NCBI RefSeq assembly: GCF_000011205.1
Contig: NC_003106.2
Coordinates: 992,001-1,056,000 of the forward strand
Source of the DNA: Sulfurisphaera tokodaii str. 7
Lineage (GTDB): Archaea; Thermoproteota; Thermoprotei_A; Sulfolobales; Sulfolobaceae
DNA length: 64,000 nt
Direction: 5' to 3'
The notes beneath the pieces are model-generated. The model did not search any database. It was not told where the DNA came from and worked only from the letters and a program-made list of their open reading frames with translations. Positions 1-10,683 of the stretch are shown piece by piece; the first letter of the stretch is position 1; each line of letters begins with the position of its first letter. The position numbers were made by a program, and so were the translations under genes.

Positions 1-286
1 CTAGTGAAATTCCTCTATTGAGTAAGCCTAACGTTATTTCAGTTATAAAGTTTGAGGTTGTAGGGCCAGCACCGAATCCAGTTATTCCTTCTAGGATTGA
101 GAGAATGAGTAATCCTATCGATGTTTTTCTCCTAAAATTTGGTGTGTAAATCGAATCTTTAAAATATGGGTCAAAAGCTTTTGATGAAGCCATTGAAATT
201 CCTAGACCAATTATCCAGATTGGTTGGAATAGGAACGCGAAGAAGGGAATTACTGCTGAAATAGCGATTAAATTACTTCTTTGCAT
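1..286 (-). CDS. Membrane protein, partial (partner of molybdopterin oxidoreductase)
   Basis: An open frame starts at an ATG at 286 and runs off the left edge (95 codons visible). It begins MQRSNLIAISAVIPFFAFLF and has hydrophobic stretches at about residues 5-30 and 58-80, so it is a membrane protein. Its start overlaps the end of the upstream molybdopterin oxidoreductase gene by 14 bp, which suggests translational coupling and a shared complex, for example as a membrane anchor or electron acceptor. I do not recognise the family from this fragment. Confidence 0.6.
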   Translation of the reverse strand, partial: MQRSNLIAISAVIPFFAFLFQPIWIIGLGISMASSKAFDPYFKDSIYTPNFRRKTSIGLLILSILEGITGFGAGPTTSNFITEITLGLLNRGISL

Positions 287-899
287 AGTCCGGATACCCC
301 CTAGATTCCCAATAACCTAAGATGTTTTTAGAAGTGAAGTAAAGTCTGACTAACCATTTAACGTAAGTATATCCCCACCAGCCTGGAACAGCTAACCTCA
401 CTGGATAACCATGAACCTGTGGTAGGGGTTTTCCATCAACCATATAGGCAATAATTACGTTTGGTTCCATTGCTTTTGAGATTGGAAGATCAGCAGTATA
501 TCCCTCTGCACCATAGCCTATAACTTTAATTACATTCGGTGAAGGTTTAACCATATCAATTATGTACTTTAGAGGTACTCCTGTCCATACTACGTTAGCT
601 CTTAAAAAATAAGGGTCGGAAACACACTGTATGGTGTCTTTAACCTCTATTGAAGGCATTTTAAGAAGATCTTGATAAGTGAGTCTAATAGGATTTTCTA
701 CTTCACCGTCAACAGTTAAGACATAATTATTTACACTAATTTCCGGAGTACCGGCTATCTGAACTACATACCATGATCCGAAGGGTGTTAATGCGTTTTG
801 CACATGTTGATAATTATTATATTCATATAATGATAATCTGCCAATAACTAATAGTGAGGTTGAGATGAATAATGCCTTTAGGAAATCTCTCCTTTTCAT
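273..899 (-). CDS. Tat-exported sulfite-oxidase-family molybdopterin oxidoreductase
   Basis: 208 aa. The N-terminus KRRDFLKALFISTSLLVIG is a twin-arginine signal followed by a hydrophobic segment, so the folded enzyme is probably exported and anchored outside. Residues about 55-190 match the oxidoreductase molybdopterin-binding domain (sulfite oxidase/YedY fold): DGEVENP, the cofactor-ligand Cys92 in TIQCVSD, VWTGVPL, and the PVRLAVPGWWGYTYVKW block. It lacks the C-terminal dimerisation domain of true sulfite oxidases, as YedY/MsrP does. The substrate cannot be read from the sequence; sulfite, thiosulfate or methionine sulfoxide are family possibilities. It is followed in the operon by an overlapping membrane-protein gene. 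Confidence 0.82.
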   Translation of the reverse strand: MKRRDFLKALFISTSLLVIGRLSLYEYNNYQHVQNALTPFGSWYVVQIAGTPEISVNNYVLTVDGEVENPIRLTYQDLLKMPSIEVKDTIQCVSDPYFLRANVVWTGVPLKYIIDMVKPSPNVIKVIGYGAEGYTADLPISKAMEPNVIIAYMVDGKPLPQVHGYPVRLAVPGWWGYTYVKWLVRLYFTSKNILGYWESRGYPDYAKK

Positions 900-977
900 A
901 TGCGGATTCTGATGCCTTTTTTATAAAAGTTTTTACCCTAATCTAAAATTGTATTGAAATAAAATTTTTGGGAAAAA

Positions 978-987
978 GTTTAAATTT
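978..987 (+). promoter_or_regulatory. Archaeal TATA box of the Ser/Met-rich gene
   Basis: GTTTAAATTT is centred about 29 bp before the ATG at 1012, consistent with a near-leaderless transcript. Confidence 0.55.
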
Positions 988-1011
988 AGTAAATAAGGGT
1001 ACGTTATTAAG

Positions 1012-1281
1012 ATGAAGATAAATAAGAGGCTTGCGGGAATAATAGGAGGAGTAATAGCGATAGTAGTTGTAGCTGTTGTAGTAGGTGCTATTGTCTTGCA
1101 TCATTCTTCAGCATACAATTCGTCAATGATGTCTAATTCATCAATGGGTAGCTCTTCTATGATGGGTTCCTCGACGTCTAATATGAGTAATAGCTCAACC
1201 TCTAATATGGGTTCTTCTATGGGTAGTTCCTCCACATCAAGTTCTACGGGATCTGGTGGCGGATATAGCTGGGGATCGTGA
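1012..1281 (+). CDS. Ser/Met/Gly-rich membrane-anchored small protein
   Basis: 89 aa. Residues 1-7 are basic, residues 8-29 form one very hydrophobic Ile/Val helix, and residues 33-89 are low complexity, built almost only from Ser, Met, Gly, Asn and Thr with repeated SSM, SNM and GSSM units. The tail should face outward. About ten methionines in the tail make metal (copper) binding or an oxidation buffer possible, but that is inference; the composition could also serve as a glycosylated stalk. A TATA box lies 25-30 bp upstream, so the mRNA is leaderless. No family is recognised. Confidence 0.65.
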   Translation: MKINKRLAGIIGGVIAIVVVAVVVGAIVLHHSSAYNSSMMSNSSMGSSSMMGSSTSNMSNSSTSNMGSSMGSSSTSSSTGSGGGYSWGS

Positions 1282-1504
1282 AAGATGTTTATTTTTTATC
1301 TCTTTTATTCTAATTGTTTTTTATTCACTTATTAACACGATAAATAACGACCTAATTGCCATCATAATATTGCTAAGAAAAATTCTTATAACTAGCTTTC
1401 ATTAAATTAAACAATTAAATTAAAAAGTATTCATAGATAGCCATAACCTACTGAATAGATTTTATTTTAACATCAAAAACTATCATTATAAAAAACTACA
1501 CTGT
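1282..1504. other. Intergenic region between convergent genes
   Basis: AT-rich spacer with T-runs shortly after the stop at 1281 (for example TTTATTTTTTATC near 1288-1300), which fit archaeal U-tract termination. No open frame or RNA was recognised. Confidence 0.4.
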
Positions 1505-2806
1505 TTATCTTTTCAATAATTTTCCTCTACTACCTTTATAATCCTCATCAAAGGTTAATTCACCTCTCAAGTAAGTTTGAATAACTTTTGCTTTGAATTT
1601 TACTCCCTCGTAAATTGAGTAATCCATCTTACCGTGCCAATCTTTTACAATCCATTCTTCTCTCTTTATAACTGTAAAATCGGCATCTTTTCCTTCATCG
1701 AATCCTTTTTCTTTTAAGTTATAAAGTTTTATCTGGTTATAAGAAGTTATTTCAGCAACTTTTTCTGGTGTTATTAAATTGTCAAAAAGAAAAGACATAA
1801 TTGTAGGGACTAAAAATTCTGTTGAAGATACACCATTTGGAACTTCAATGTAGCTTAATGCCTTATCCTTATAAACAGACATAAAACCAGAGTAATCACT
1901 TCCTAAAGTATTTACCATGTGAAGTTTTCTTACAAGTTCTTCTCTTAATTCTTTTCTTCTCAATGGAGGTGACATTATAAATCTATTTCCATCTGATCTT
2001 AGATAATAACTATCGTCAAATAAAAGGTAATGTGGACAAGTCTCGCTGAAAATTTTAGCTCCCTTCTTTCTCCAATAAGATATTATATCTAGAGATGTAG
2101 GAGAAGAAATATGAACAATATAAGTTTTAGCGCCAGTTAAATAAGCTAACATAGAAGCCCTATTAACGGCTTCTTCCTCAACTTCTACTGGTCTTGTAAG
2201 TGCATGATATATTGCATCTTTCTTATCTTTGTACTCATTGTGTAAGACCTCTATAACATCGCCGTTCTCAGCATGGATTGCAACAGTTACGCCTAACTCT
2301 TTAGCTTTCTTCATGACAAGATATATTGTTTCATCATCAACTTGCATACTTCCCTTATATGCCATGAACATTTTTATGCTTTTTATACCCATTTTAATAA
2401 TTTCTGGTAAATAATTAATCTGATCTTTTCTTTTAATAATTAAATGAAAGGAATAATCAATACCAGCAGTACTTTTAGCTTTTTCTATCTCATCTTTAAC
2501 TGCCTCTGTTACTTCTCTATTTAAAGGATCAATAAAGTTTATTATAGAAGTTATTCCGCCTGCTAATGTTATTTCACTACCACTTTTATAATCATCTGCC
2601 GTGGGAATTATTTCTTTAGCCCCTAAATATCTTGAGTTAAAATGCGTATGTCCATCAATTACACTAGGCAGTACATAATAACCAGATAAGTCTTTTCCTT
2701 CACCTACTATATCCTTCTTAATTTTCTTAATTTTTCCTTCTTCAACCTCAAAATCTGTTTCAATAATTCCTTTAGGTGTTATTACCCTAGCATTTTTAAA
2801 TATCAT
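1505..2806 (-). CDS. Dihydropyrimidinase/hydantoinase-type amidohydrolase
   Basis: 433 aa, the normal size for cyclic-amidohydrolase (D-hydantoinase, dihydropyrimidinase, allantoinase) enzymes. Metal site: H53 and H55 in DGHTHF, carbamylated-lysine motif SIKMFMAYKG (K145), H178 in AIHAENGD, H232 in YIVHISSP, and D304 in TLGSDYSG. ETCPHYL and MSPPLR are typical of dihydropyrimidinases. It should hydrolyse a cyclic imide or ureide to a carbamoyl amino acid. Odd: after the metal Asp the usual TDH-CPF is GSDYSG, so the next residue is Tyr, not His. A TATA box (GTTTATATT) lies about 26 bp upstream. It is divergent from a permease that may import the substrate; which ring it opens is unknown. Confidence 0.82.
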   Translation of the reverse strand: MIFKNARVITPKGIIETDFEVEEGKIKKIKKDIVGEGKDLSGYYVLPSVIDGHTHFNSRYLGAKEIIPTADDYKSGSEITLAGGITSIINFIDPLNREVTEAVKDEIEKAKSTAGIDYSFHLIIKRKDQINYLPEIIKMGIKSIKMFMAYKGSMQVDDETIYLVMKKAKELGVTVAIHAENGDVIEVLHNEYKDKKDAIYHALTRPVEVEEEAVNRASMLAYLTGAKTYIVHISSPTSLDIISYWRKKGAKIFSETCPHYLLFDDSYYLRSDGNRFIMSPPLRRKELREELVRKLHMVNTLGSDYSGFMSVYKDKALSYIEVPNGVSSTEFLVPTIMSFLFDNLITPEKVAEITSYNQIKLYNLKEKGFDEGKDADFTVIKREEWIVKDWHGKMDYSIYEGVKFKAKVIQTYLRGELTFDEDYKGSRGKLLKR

Positions 2807-2881
2807 ATAAGGTGTATCTTAATGGAGTAATATAAACATTATTTTTTATCTAATTATAGAATTTATATAATGGGCATAAAT

Positions 2882-2891
2882 CTATTTAAAT
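2882..2891 (+). promoter_or_regulatory. TATA box of permease 1
   Basis: TATTTAAATC is centred about 26 bp before the ATG at 2913, which fits a leaderless transcript starting at the ATG. Confidence 0.55.
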
Positions 2892-2912
2892 CACCCTAAA
2901 ATATTTTCTATT

Positions 2913-4430
<1,518 letters not shown>

Positions 4431-4524
4431 CTTAATTAAGTAAATTCACTCTTTTTTCTTTTGTCAGAAATTATTTAGTTAAGATAAGAAAAAGATATAA
4501 TAATAATACTCTTTATTTTATTTA

Positions 4525-6438
4525 ATGCTATATTATTATGTAGATGATATTAGGGGTAAATATAAAGTAGTAAGTTTTATAAGATCAAATAAACCTTATG
4601 CTAAATTTAGTATTAGGGGAAAGGTTTATACGTGGAAAGATATAGATTTCACTATTCCAAAAATCTTTGATAATGAGGGAAAGTTAAAAGAGATAGAAAT
4701 ACCACTTTTAGCAAAAGATAGAGCATTATATACTGGTCAGCCGTTAGGAATGGTTATAGGAGAGGATGAGTATGATGCCGAAGATAAGAAAGAGGAGGTT
4801 GAAGTAGAGTACGAAGATTTGAGTGGTCCGATCTATGAACCAGATAATGTAATACATTCTTTTTCTCAAGGAGAGTATGAATTTGGTGAAAATTCTTTCT
4901 CGTTAAAGCTCATATTTAATAGACAATCCCCAGCTCCTTTAGAAGGAAGAGGTGTAATTGTAACTCATGAGGATGGAAGATTAATAATACGAATTTCAAC
5001 ACAAGCACCAACAGTAGCTAGGAAAATAGTCTCAAATATGCTAGATTTGAATGAGGAAAAAATTGAAATTAAAGTACCTAGAGTAGGTGGAGGTTTTGGT
5101 GCCAAACAAGATATTATAATGGAAGAATTAGCCGTAATAGCTTTATCTTATGTAACTGGGGAAGACTTAAAGTGGATTGAAAGAAAGTCAGAACATATTA
5201 TGACATCACAAGGCAGGGGTCAACAGCATGATGTGACTGTTTATTATAACAGTAATGGAAAAATAACGGGAATTATTGATAATATAACTTATGATATGGG
5301 TGCTTTTCCTTTACCATGGTCTGGTATTTCACCCTTGTATGTCACACTTATGAACTTAAGGAATGTGTATGATATAAAAATAAAAACTAACGTAAAAGTA
5401 GTTGCCTCTAACAATCCGCCACAAGGAGCTTTCAGAGGTTTTGGTAGGCCAGAAGCGTTCTTTGTTATAGAACGAATTATGGATGAAGTTAGTAGAAGAT
5501 TAAAAATTGACCCTATCAATATTAGAGAAAAAAATTTAGGAAAAATCAATAATGATATAGGAGATGTAAAAAGGGTTTTAGAGAGATTAAGGGAGAGATA
5601 TAATGAGTATAAAAAGAAATATAAGGTTGGTATAGGGGTTTCACTTTACGTTCATTATGCCTCACCTACATCTAAAGTTTTAATAGGTGAAGAAAAATCA
5701 TTTATTGGTGGATATGAGTGCGTCTCATTAAGGTTAACTAGCAATGGCATAGTTGAGGTTAAAACCACTACAGTTGACATGGGTCAAGGAATAAGTGATG
5801 TTTTAAGAGAAATAGTGAAGAGGGAATTAGATTACGATAGAATTGTTGTTTATACTGGTTCACAAGATGTTAATGGGTTTGGTAGTTGGGCTAGTAGGAG
5901 TGTAATTACTGCTGGGAACGCTACTCTTTTGGCTGCTAGGGAGTTAAAAGAGAAGATTGATAAACTTGGTGGGATAAAAAGAGTTTTAGAAAAATTAAAT
6001 AATTCACCTTGGGAATTAGAAGAAAAAGAGTTGTACTCAATAAAATGTTATGAGCCGGAAGAATCAATTGGTGCAATAAGTGCTCAAATAAGTGTAGTTG
6101 AGTATGATGGTACAAATTTCCACTTAAGAGAAAATTATATAATTATTGATATAGGAGTTCCTGCAGATGAGGACAAAGTAAAAGGACAAATAATTGGAGG
6201 AATAATACAAGCATTAGGTGGGGTTCTTTACGAGAATGTCAATGAACCTTATAATTATCTAATACCAACAGCCAAAGAGGTTCCTAAAGTTGAAGTAGAA
6301 TTACTTAATACACCTTCAAGTACTCCAGGTGGATTTAGGGGTGTTGGAGAAAACAGCATTTCTGGTGCTTATGCATCTATTGCAAATGCAATTTCAGACT
6401 TTATCCCAGTCTATGAAATACCTATAAAGAGGGTGTGA
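4525..6438 (+). CDS. Xanthine dehydrogenase/aldehyde oxidase-type molybdenum subunit
   Basis: 637 aa. Family blocks in order: TGQPLGMVIGEDEYDAEDKK, STQAPTVARK, PRVGGGFGAKQD (Mo-cofactor Gly loop), PQGAFRGFGRPEAFF, VDMGQGISDV, GSQDVNGFGSWASRS and the active-site glutamate E609 in RGVGENSISGA. It is shorter than the usual roughly 750-800 residues. A TATA-like AAGATATAATAATA about 26 bp upstream supports the start. The FAD and [2Fe-2S] subunits that such hydroxylases need are not next to it. It overlaps the following deaminase-like gene by 4 bp, which implies a nucleobase substrate; the substrate itself is not determinable. Confidence 0.83.
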   Translation: MLYYYVDDIRGKYKVVSFIRSNKPYAKFSIRGKVYTWKDIDFTIPKIFDNEGKLKEIEIPLLAKDRALYTGQPLGMVIGEDEYDAEDKKEEVEVEYEDLSGPIYEPDNVIHSFSQGEYEFGENSFSLKLIFNRQSPAPLEGRGVIVTHEDGRLIIRISTQAPTVARKIVSNMLDLNEEKIEIKVPRVGGGFGAKQDIIMEELAVIALSYVTGEDLKWIERKSEHIMTSQGRGQQHDVTVYYNSNGKITGIIDNITYDMGAFPLPWSGISPLYVTLMNLRNVYDIKIKTNVKVVASNNPPQGAFRGFGRPEAFFVIERIMDEVSRRLKIDPINIREKNLGKINNDIGDVKRVLERLRERYNEYKKKYKVGIGVSLYVHYASPTSKVLIGEEKSFIGGYECVSLRLTSNGIVEVKTTTVDMGQGISDVLREIVKRELDYDRIVVYTGSQDVNGFGSWASRSVITAGNATLLAARELKEKIDKLGGIKRVLEKLNNSPWELEEKELYSIKCYEPEESIGAISAQISVVEYDGTNFHLRENYIIIDIGVPADEDKVKGQIIGGIIQALGGVLYENVNEPYNYLIPTAKEVPKVEVELLNTPSSTPGGFRGVGENSISGAYASIANAISDFIPVYEIPIKRV

Positions 6439-7502
6439 TATTGATAAAAATACCAGCCTTTTACGATATGCATTCACATCTAGAAAATGCCTTCATTGGT
6501 AATGAAGGTGCTAAGAGTTTAGAAGAAGCTGTAGAAACATGGAGTAAAATAAGAGATAAGATGACACTTAATGAGATAAAGAAAAGAATTGAGAAAGTGG
6601 CTTTGATAGAACTATTTTATGGTACAACTCACATAAGAGTCCATGCAGATACATGCTCTAAAAATAGTGTGAAAGCGGCTATTTTAGCAAAAGATGAATT
6701 GAAAGAATATATTGATTTGCAAATTGTAGCATTTCCTGAGCAAGGCATATTTAAGTGTTCAAAAGATGATTTTGTAAGATATTCCTCAATGGTTGATATA
6801 ATTGGAGGAAAGCCTGAGGCTGACAACGACCCTTACCTTCATATGGATTTCATAGCCGAATTAGCATATAAACTTCAGAAGCCTATAGACGTTCATATTG
6901 ACCAGCATGATGAGAAAACCAAACATAGTGAGTATATGCTAGGAGTTATTAAAACTCATTTAGCCTTAAGTCATTTAACTGCTTTACATTTTTATTCTGA
7001 AAATTATGCTAAAAAGTTAATAAGAATGATTAAGGAAAAGAATGCAAGTGTAATTAGCTCACCATTAACAGCCTTCTATCTTAATGGGGGTAATTCTTAT
7101 CCGATGTTTAGAGGAGTCACAAGAGTAAAAGAGTTACTAAGAGAGAATATAAATGTTTGCTTAGGTCATGATGATACCCAAAACCCATTTTATCCAGCTG
7201 GTGTAGGTGATATGCTTCAAGTCTTATGGCTTCTAATGAATATAGAAAAAACATTTGATATTTCATGGTTAGATTTAATAACTACTAATGCAGAAAAAGA
7301 ATTTGGAAATAAAAACGAAGATTATATCTTAGTTGATTTGAAAGATGTTAAAGAACTTTTATTCACAATGATGCCAAGACACGTAGTTTTTAGAAAAGGA
7401 AAAATTGTTGCTAAATCTACTGTAGAAGTGAAAGTATTAGATTTAAATCCATTTGATCTAATGAGAGAATTGTATAGAGATAACTTAAATAATTCATTAT
7501 AA
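6435..7502 (+). CDS. Cytosine-deaminase-like amidohydrolase
   Basis: 355 aa. Metal and catalytic motifs of the cytosine deaminase (CodA) branch: H13 and H15 in DMHSHLEN, RVHAD, QIVAFPEQGI, DVHIDQHDE, and CLGHDDTQNPFYPAGVGDML, which parallels the CodA GHDD block. It probably removes an amino group from a heterocycle and releases ammonia. The GTG start overlaps the end of the Mo-hydroxylase gene by 4 bp, so the two are translationally coupled; a TTG six bases on is the alternative. Substrate could be cytosine, isocytosine, guanine-like or an s-triazine type ring; cytosine is the default by motif only. Confidence 0.75.
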   Translation: MILIKIPAFYDMHSHLENAFIGNEGAKSLEEAVETWSKIRDKMTLNEIKKRIEKVALIELFYGTTHIRVHADTCSKNSVKAAILAKDELKEYIDLQIVAFPEQGIFKCSKDDFVRYSSMVDIIGGKPEADNDPYLHMDFIAELAYKLQKPIDVHIDQHDEKTKHSEYMLGVIKTHLALSHLTALHFYSENYAKKLIRMIKEKNASVISSPLTAFYLNGGNSYPMFRGVTRVKELLRENINVCLGHDDTQNPFYPAGVGDMLQVLWLLMNIEKTFDISWLDLITTNAEKEFGNKNEDYILVDLKDVKELLFTMMPRHVVFRKGKIVAKSTVEVKVLDLNPFDLMRELYRDNLNNSL

Positions 7503-7569
7503 TTGTAATTTAAATCTTGAGAGATACTGTATAATAAATTTAAATTTAATATCATTTTATCTAAATTTA

Positions 7570-7579
7570 AGCTTATATA
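7570..7579 (+). promoter_or_regulatory. TATA box of metallophosphoesterase 1
   Basis: AGCTTATATA is centred about 26 bp before the ATG at 7601, which fits a leaderless start. Confidence 0.55.
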
Positions 7580-7600
7580 GACTTACTCACATTCCCTATT

Positions 7601-8527
7601 ATGGGAAATGAAACAAAAATATTGTTCGTCTCTGATATTCATGGTTCTGAGGTAGTGTTTAGAAAAGCTTTGAATGCCGCCAAAATGTTTTCAGTAGATT
7701 ACCTTATTCTTGGTGGGGATATAGTATCTAAGGATTTTGCATTGTATTTAAAGAAAGGCAATTCTATATATTTAGGTGAAAAAGAGATATCTCTCGATGA
7801 AATTGAAAAAGCGTATAAAAACTCTGGTTTAGCTCCTTTATTTTTCGAATCAAAAGACGAGTTAGAAGAATTTCATTCTAATCAGCAGTTTAGGAGAGAG
7901 AAAATCTTAGACTTTATTCAAGGTCAAATAGATTCCTGGATCAAAATATTTGAGGAAAAAACTAAAAATACCAAATTCAAAACAATTTGGAATACGGGTA
8001 ATGACGATCCATTAGAAGTAGACTCTTATTTAGAAAGGTATGGAATAAAGGTTGCCGAAAATGAATTTATCGAAATCAATGATCTAGTGATGGTAAGCAG
8101 TGGTTATGTGAACCCAACTCCTTGGAATACTTATAGGGAATTACCAGAGTCTACACTTTATAATAGGCTAATGGATAAGATAACAAAATTGGAAAACCCG
8201 GAATTTGCAATATTTAATTTTCATGCACCACCTTATAATACTAAGCTAGATATTGCAAATGTAAATAATAAGAATATTCATGTAGGATCGCAAACAATTA
8301 GAGAGCTTATTGAAAAGTATCAACCCTTATTAGGATTACATGGACATATTCATGAATCTCCTAATACTGATAAAATTGGGAATACAACAATTGTAAATCC
8401 GGGAAGTAATTATAAAGATGGAATATTAAATTATGCACTAATAGTAATTAGGAAAGAGTCTAAGGGTTTTGGAAGGGCATATATAAAGAAGTTTGAAGTA
8501 AAGAGTGTAATATTGGGTAGAGGTTAA
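7601..8527 (+). CDS. Calcineurin-like metallophosphoesterase (paralogue 1 of 2)
   Basis: 308 aa. The five metallophosphoesterase motifs are visible: VSDIHGS (D12, H14), LGGDIVS (D40), TGNDDP, NFHAPP and LLGLHGHIHES. A strand after the last motif reads TTIVNPGSNYKDG. It is closely related to the gene at 21815; both also share [13 protein letters not shown], a stretch outside the metal site. Its substrate is unknown. The start is fixed by a TATA box 26 bp upstream. The small gene at 8529 begins one base after the stop, so the two are one transcription unit. Confidence 0.8.
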   Translation: MGNETKILFVSDIHGSEVVFRKALNAAKMFSVDYLILGGDIVSKDFALYLKKGNSIYLGEKEISLDEIEKAYKNSGLAPLFFESKDELEEFHSNQQFRREKILDFIQGQIDSWIKIFEEKTKNTKFKTIWNTGNDDPLEVDSYLERYGIKVAENEFIEINDLVMVSSGYVNPTPWNTYRELPESTLYNRLMDKITKLENPEFAIFNFHAPPYNTKLDIANVNNKNIHVGSQTIRELIEKYQPLLGLHGHIHESPNTDKIGNTTIVNPGSNYKDGILNYALIVIRKESKGFGRAYIKKFEVKSVILGRG

Positions 8528-8528
8528 A

Positions 8529-8992
8529 ATGGTAAGTAGTTATTCTTTAATATTAAATAAGCAGGCTGAATTGAAGCAATTCTTGTTTAACCCCTTTTTA
8601 TTTTCAGGCATTACTGGGCATTTACTAATCAGTAAAATTTTTGATCAATCTACAAAGTCATATGTTAATTTAAGCCAAGCTAAGGAACCGGATCTCTCTA
8701 AATATCAAGTTTTTATTGTATACGATCATGAGACTGCTGAGTTTAATAGAGGTATTATGATAGTATATCCAAAGTTCTCTGGAATAATCTACCACATTGA
8801 AACTTTTGATAACACATTAAATGGTGACTTTGAAATTCTAGTACAAGATAAGAAATTATTATTTATTGACAATATTAAAGTTAAAAAAGTATATTTGGAG
8901 GTCGTTCTTATTCAGAATTAACTAAACATATAATAAATGATCATATTAAGACTTTTCTATCTTCTCTAGGATTGGACGTTGTTGTTGAATAA
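8529..8992 (+). pseudogene. Uncharacterised small protein with apparent -1 frameshift
   Basis: The open frame from 8529 gives 130 aa and stops at 8921 with the tail KKVYLEVVLIQN. A run of six A at 8883-8888 precedes this tail, and a -1 shift there continues in a good frame to a TAA at 8990, with KKSIFGGRSYSELTKHII and then DHIKTFLSSLGLDVVVE. The shifted tail looks far more protein-like than the short one, so the full product is probably about 154 aa. It could be a true mutation, a sequence error, or programmed slippage on A6. No family is recognised. It sits one base after the phosphoesterase gene and probably shares its transcript. Confidence 0.5.
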
Positions 8993-9026
8993 GGTAAATA
9001 AAAAGTTTTTACTTTTTTAAACAAAA

Positions 9027-9036
9027 TTCTTATATT
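9027..9036 (+). promoter_or_regulatory. TATA box of permease 2
   Basis: TCTTATATTT is centred about 26 bp upstream of the ATG at 9059. Confidence 0.5.
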
Positions 9037-9058
9037 TCTGTTTATATAAATATGTAGT

Positions 9059-10654
9059 ATGGCTGAAAAGAAAATATTCATTAGAGAATCATCTGGTCTA
9101 GTTAGGCAAATGAGCAGTAGGCATGCCTTTGCAAAAGTTTTAGCAATGATTGTTCCAATATCTGTTTATTATACGATGATTTACTCTCCAGCATTACCTG
9201 CTGCAAACTGGACTTTAGGTATAATATTAGCCTCTATAGTAGCTTTACCAATATTTTTGACATATCTAAAATTAGCTGAGCATATTCCTAGATCATCTGG
9301 TGAATATATTTATATAACTAGAATATTACATCCAGCATTAGGCAGTATCCAAGCAGTTGCTAATATATTTTCAACACCTTTATTGGCTGCAATCTTATCC
9401 CAAATAGAGATATCTGCGGGCATTGCACCAGCATTTCAAGTAATTGGTCTAGCCTTTCATAATTCACTATTACTCAATTTAGGTACTAGTATGTTAGTAA
9501 ACCCAACTATTTTCGAAATAGCTTCATTTATTTCTCTTATTTTATTCTGGATAATTAGTATCCTACCCCCGAGATACATGGCGAACTTTTTGTTTACAAT
9601 AGCTTCACTTCAAGTAGTAGGAGGAATATTAATAGTAGCATTATTACTTGAAGGACCTAAAGCTTTTGCAACAGCATTCAATTCCTTATCTGGTGAGTTT
9701 TCTGGACCTACTTACTCTTCTCTATATTCTCAAGGTCTCTCTTACTATTCCCCTATTGTAAACCCATTGCAGACATTAATTTGGATGATACTAATGATTA
9801 TGTGGTTATTCGTATGGTTTTTTGCTCCATCTTATTTTGCTGGTGAATATAAAGCCCCTGGAAGATCAATAAAAATGGGAATGTTAAGCGGATATATTAT
9901 AGCTTCTGCAATAATATTCGGACTTATCATTGGAACAGAATATTCAATGAGTATACCGTTCTTTAATTATGTTTCATTAAATGGTTGGGATAGTTCAATA
10001 CCGCTTCAAGCTTCTTCTGGATTTATAGCCTGGGGTGGAGTACTAGCATTGAGTAGTCCCATTTTAGCGTTTTTCGTTGCAACATTAAATTTAGGTATAC
10101 AATTCGTAGCTGGTCCACTATCTTTAGCAATTCCAAGTAGAGTTCTTTTAGCTATGTCTTTTGACAGATTAATTCCAGAAAAGTTTGCTTATGTGAGTCC
10201 AAAGCTAAAGACACCTTTAATAAGCTCAATATTTGTTTTGGCATTAGCACTAATCTTTGAATATGTTACTATAAATGGAATCTTTATAGTTTCAACAATA
10301 GTTCTTATAGGTATACTATTCTTATATCAATTCTTGTTAGCTACTATTTCAGCTATTGTTGCTGGAATTAAGGGAATACCTGGCGAGGAATTAAGTAAGA
10401 AGGATAAGATAGAATTTTTAACTTATGGCTCTCTAGCATCCATAGTTTTAGCTATCTCAGTGTTCTTCTCAATATGGTATGCTAGCGTGAACAGTTTGTA
10501 CGCATCAATGGTAATTGGTAATTTAATTATCGATTACTTAGTCATAGGGTTAATACCAGTTATAGGTTTGGTATTTTATTTTATATCAAAAGAATATAGA
10601 CTTCGTCAAGGTATCGATATAAATTTAGCCTTTAAGTTAATACCACCAGAATAA
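9059..10654 (+). CDS. APC-superfamily permease (paralogue 2 of 3)
   Basis: 531 aa with about 12 membrane helices. N-terminus MAEKKIFIRESSGLVRQM and C-terminus YRLRQGIDINLAFKLIPPE carry the subfamily signatures shared with the permeases at 2913 and 25020. The APC-type blocks RSSGEYIYITRIL and PSRVLLAMSFDRLIPEKFAYV are clear. It lies just upstream of a nitrilase-fold carbamoylase, so a ureide, carbamoyl compound or amino acid is a plausible substrate, but that is context only. Confidence 0.8.
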   Translation: MAEKKIFIRESSGLVRQMSSRHAFAKVLAMIVPISVYYTMIYSPALPAANWTLGIILASIVALPIFLTYLKLAEHIPRSSGEYIYITRILHPALGSIQAVANIFSTPLLAAILSQIEISAGIAPAFQVIGLAFHNSLLLNLGTSMLVNPTIFEIASFISLILFWIISILPPRYMANFLFTIASLQVVGGILIVALLLEGPKAFATAFNSLSGEFSGPTYSSLYSQGLSYYSPIVNPLQTLIWMILMIMWLFVWFFAPSYFAGEYKAPGRSIKMGMLSGYIIASAIIFGLIIGTEYSMSIPFFNYVSLNGWDSSIPLQASSGFIAWGGVLALSSPILAFFVATLNLGIQFVAGPLSLAIPSRVLLAMSFDRLIPEKFAYVSPKLKTPLISSIFVLALALIFEYVTINGIFIVSTIVLIGILFLYQFLLATISAIVAGIKGIPGEELSKKDKIEFLTYGSLASIVLAISVFFSIWYASVNSLYASMVIGNLIIDYLVIGLIPVIGLVFYFISKEYRLRQGIDINLAFKLIPPE

Positions 10655-10683
10655 TTTATTTACTTTTTTTATGACTATATTTT

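Noticed and set aside
2229-2414. Plus-strand frame inside the first amidohydrolase gene
   Set aside because: It is antisense to a gene with clear catalytic motifs and has no protein-like pattern. The same holds for the frames at 5289-5549, 6629-6826, 7322-7555, 21892-22089, 23576-23812, 24287-24718, 32822-33202, 35718-35918, 46550-46940 and 47969-48250.
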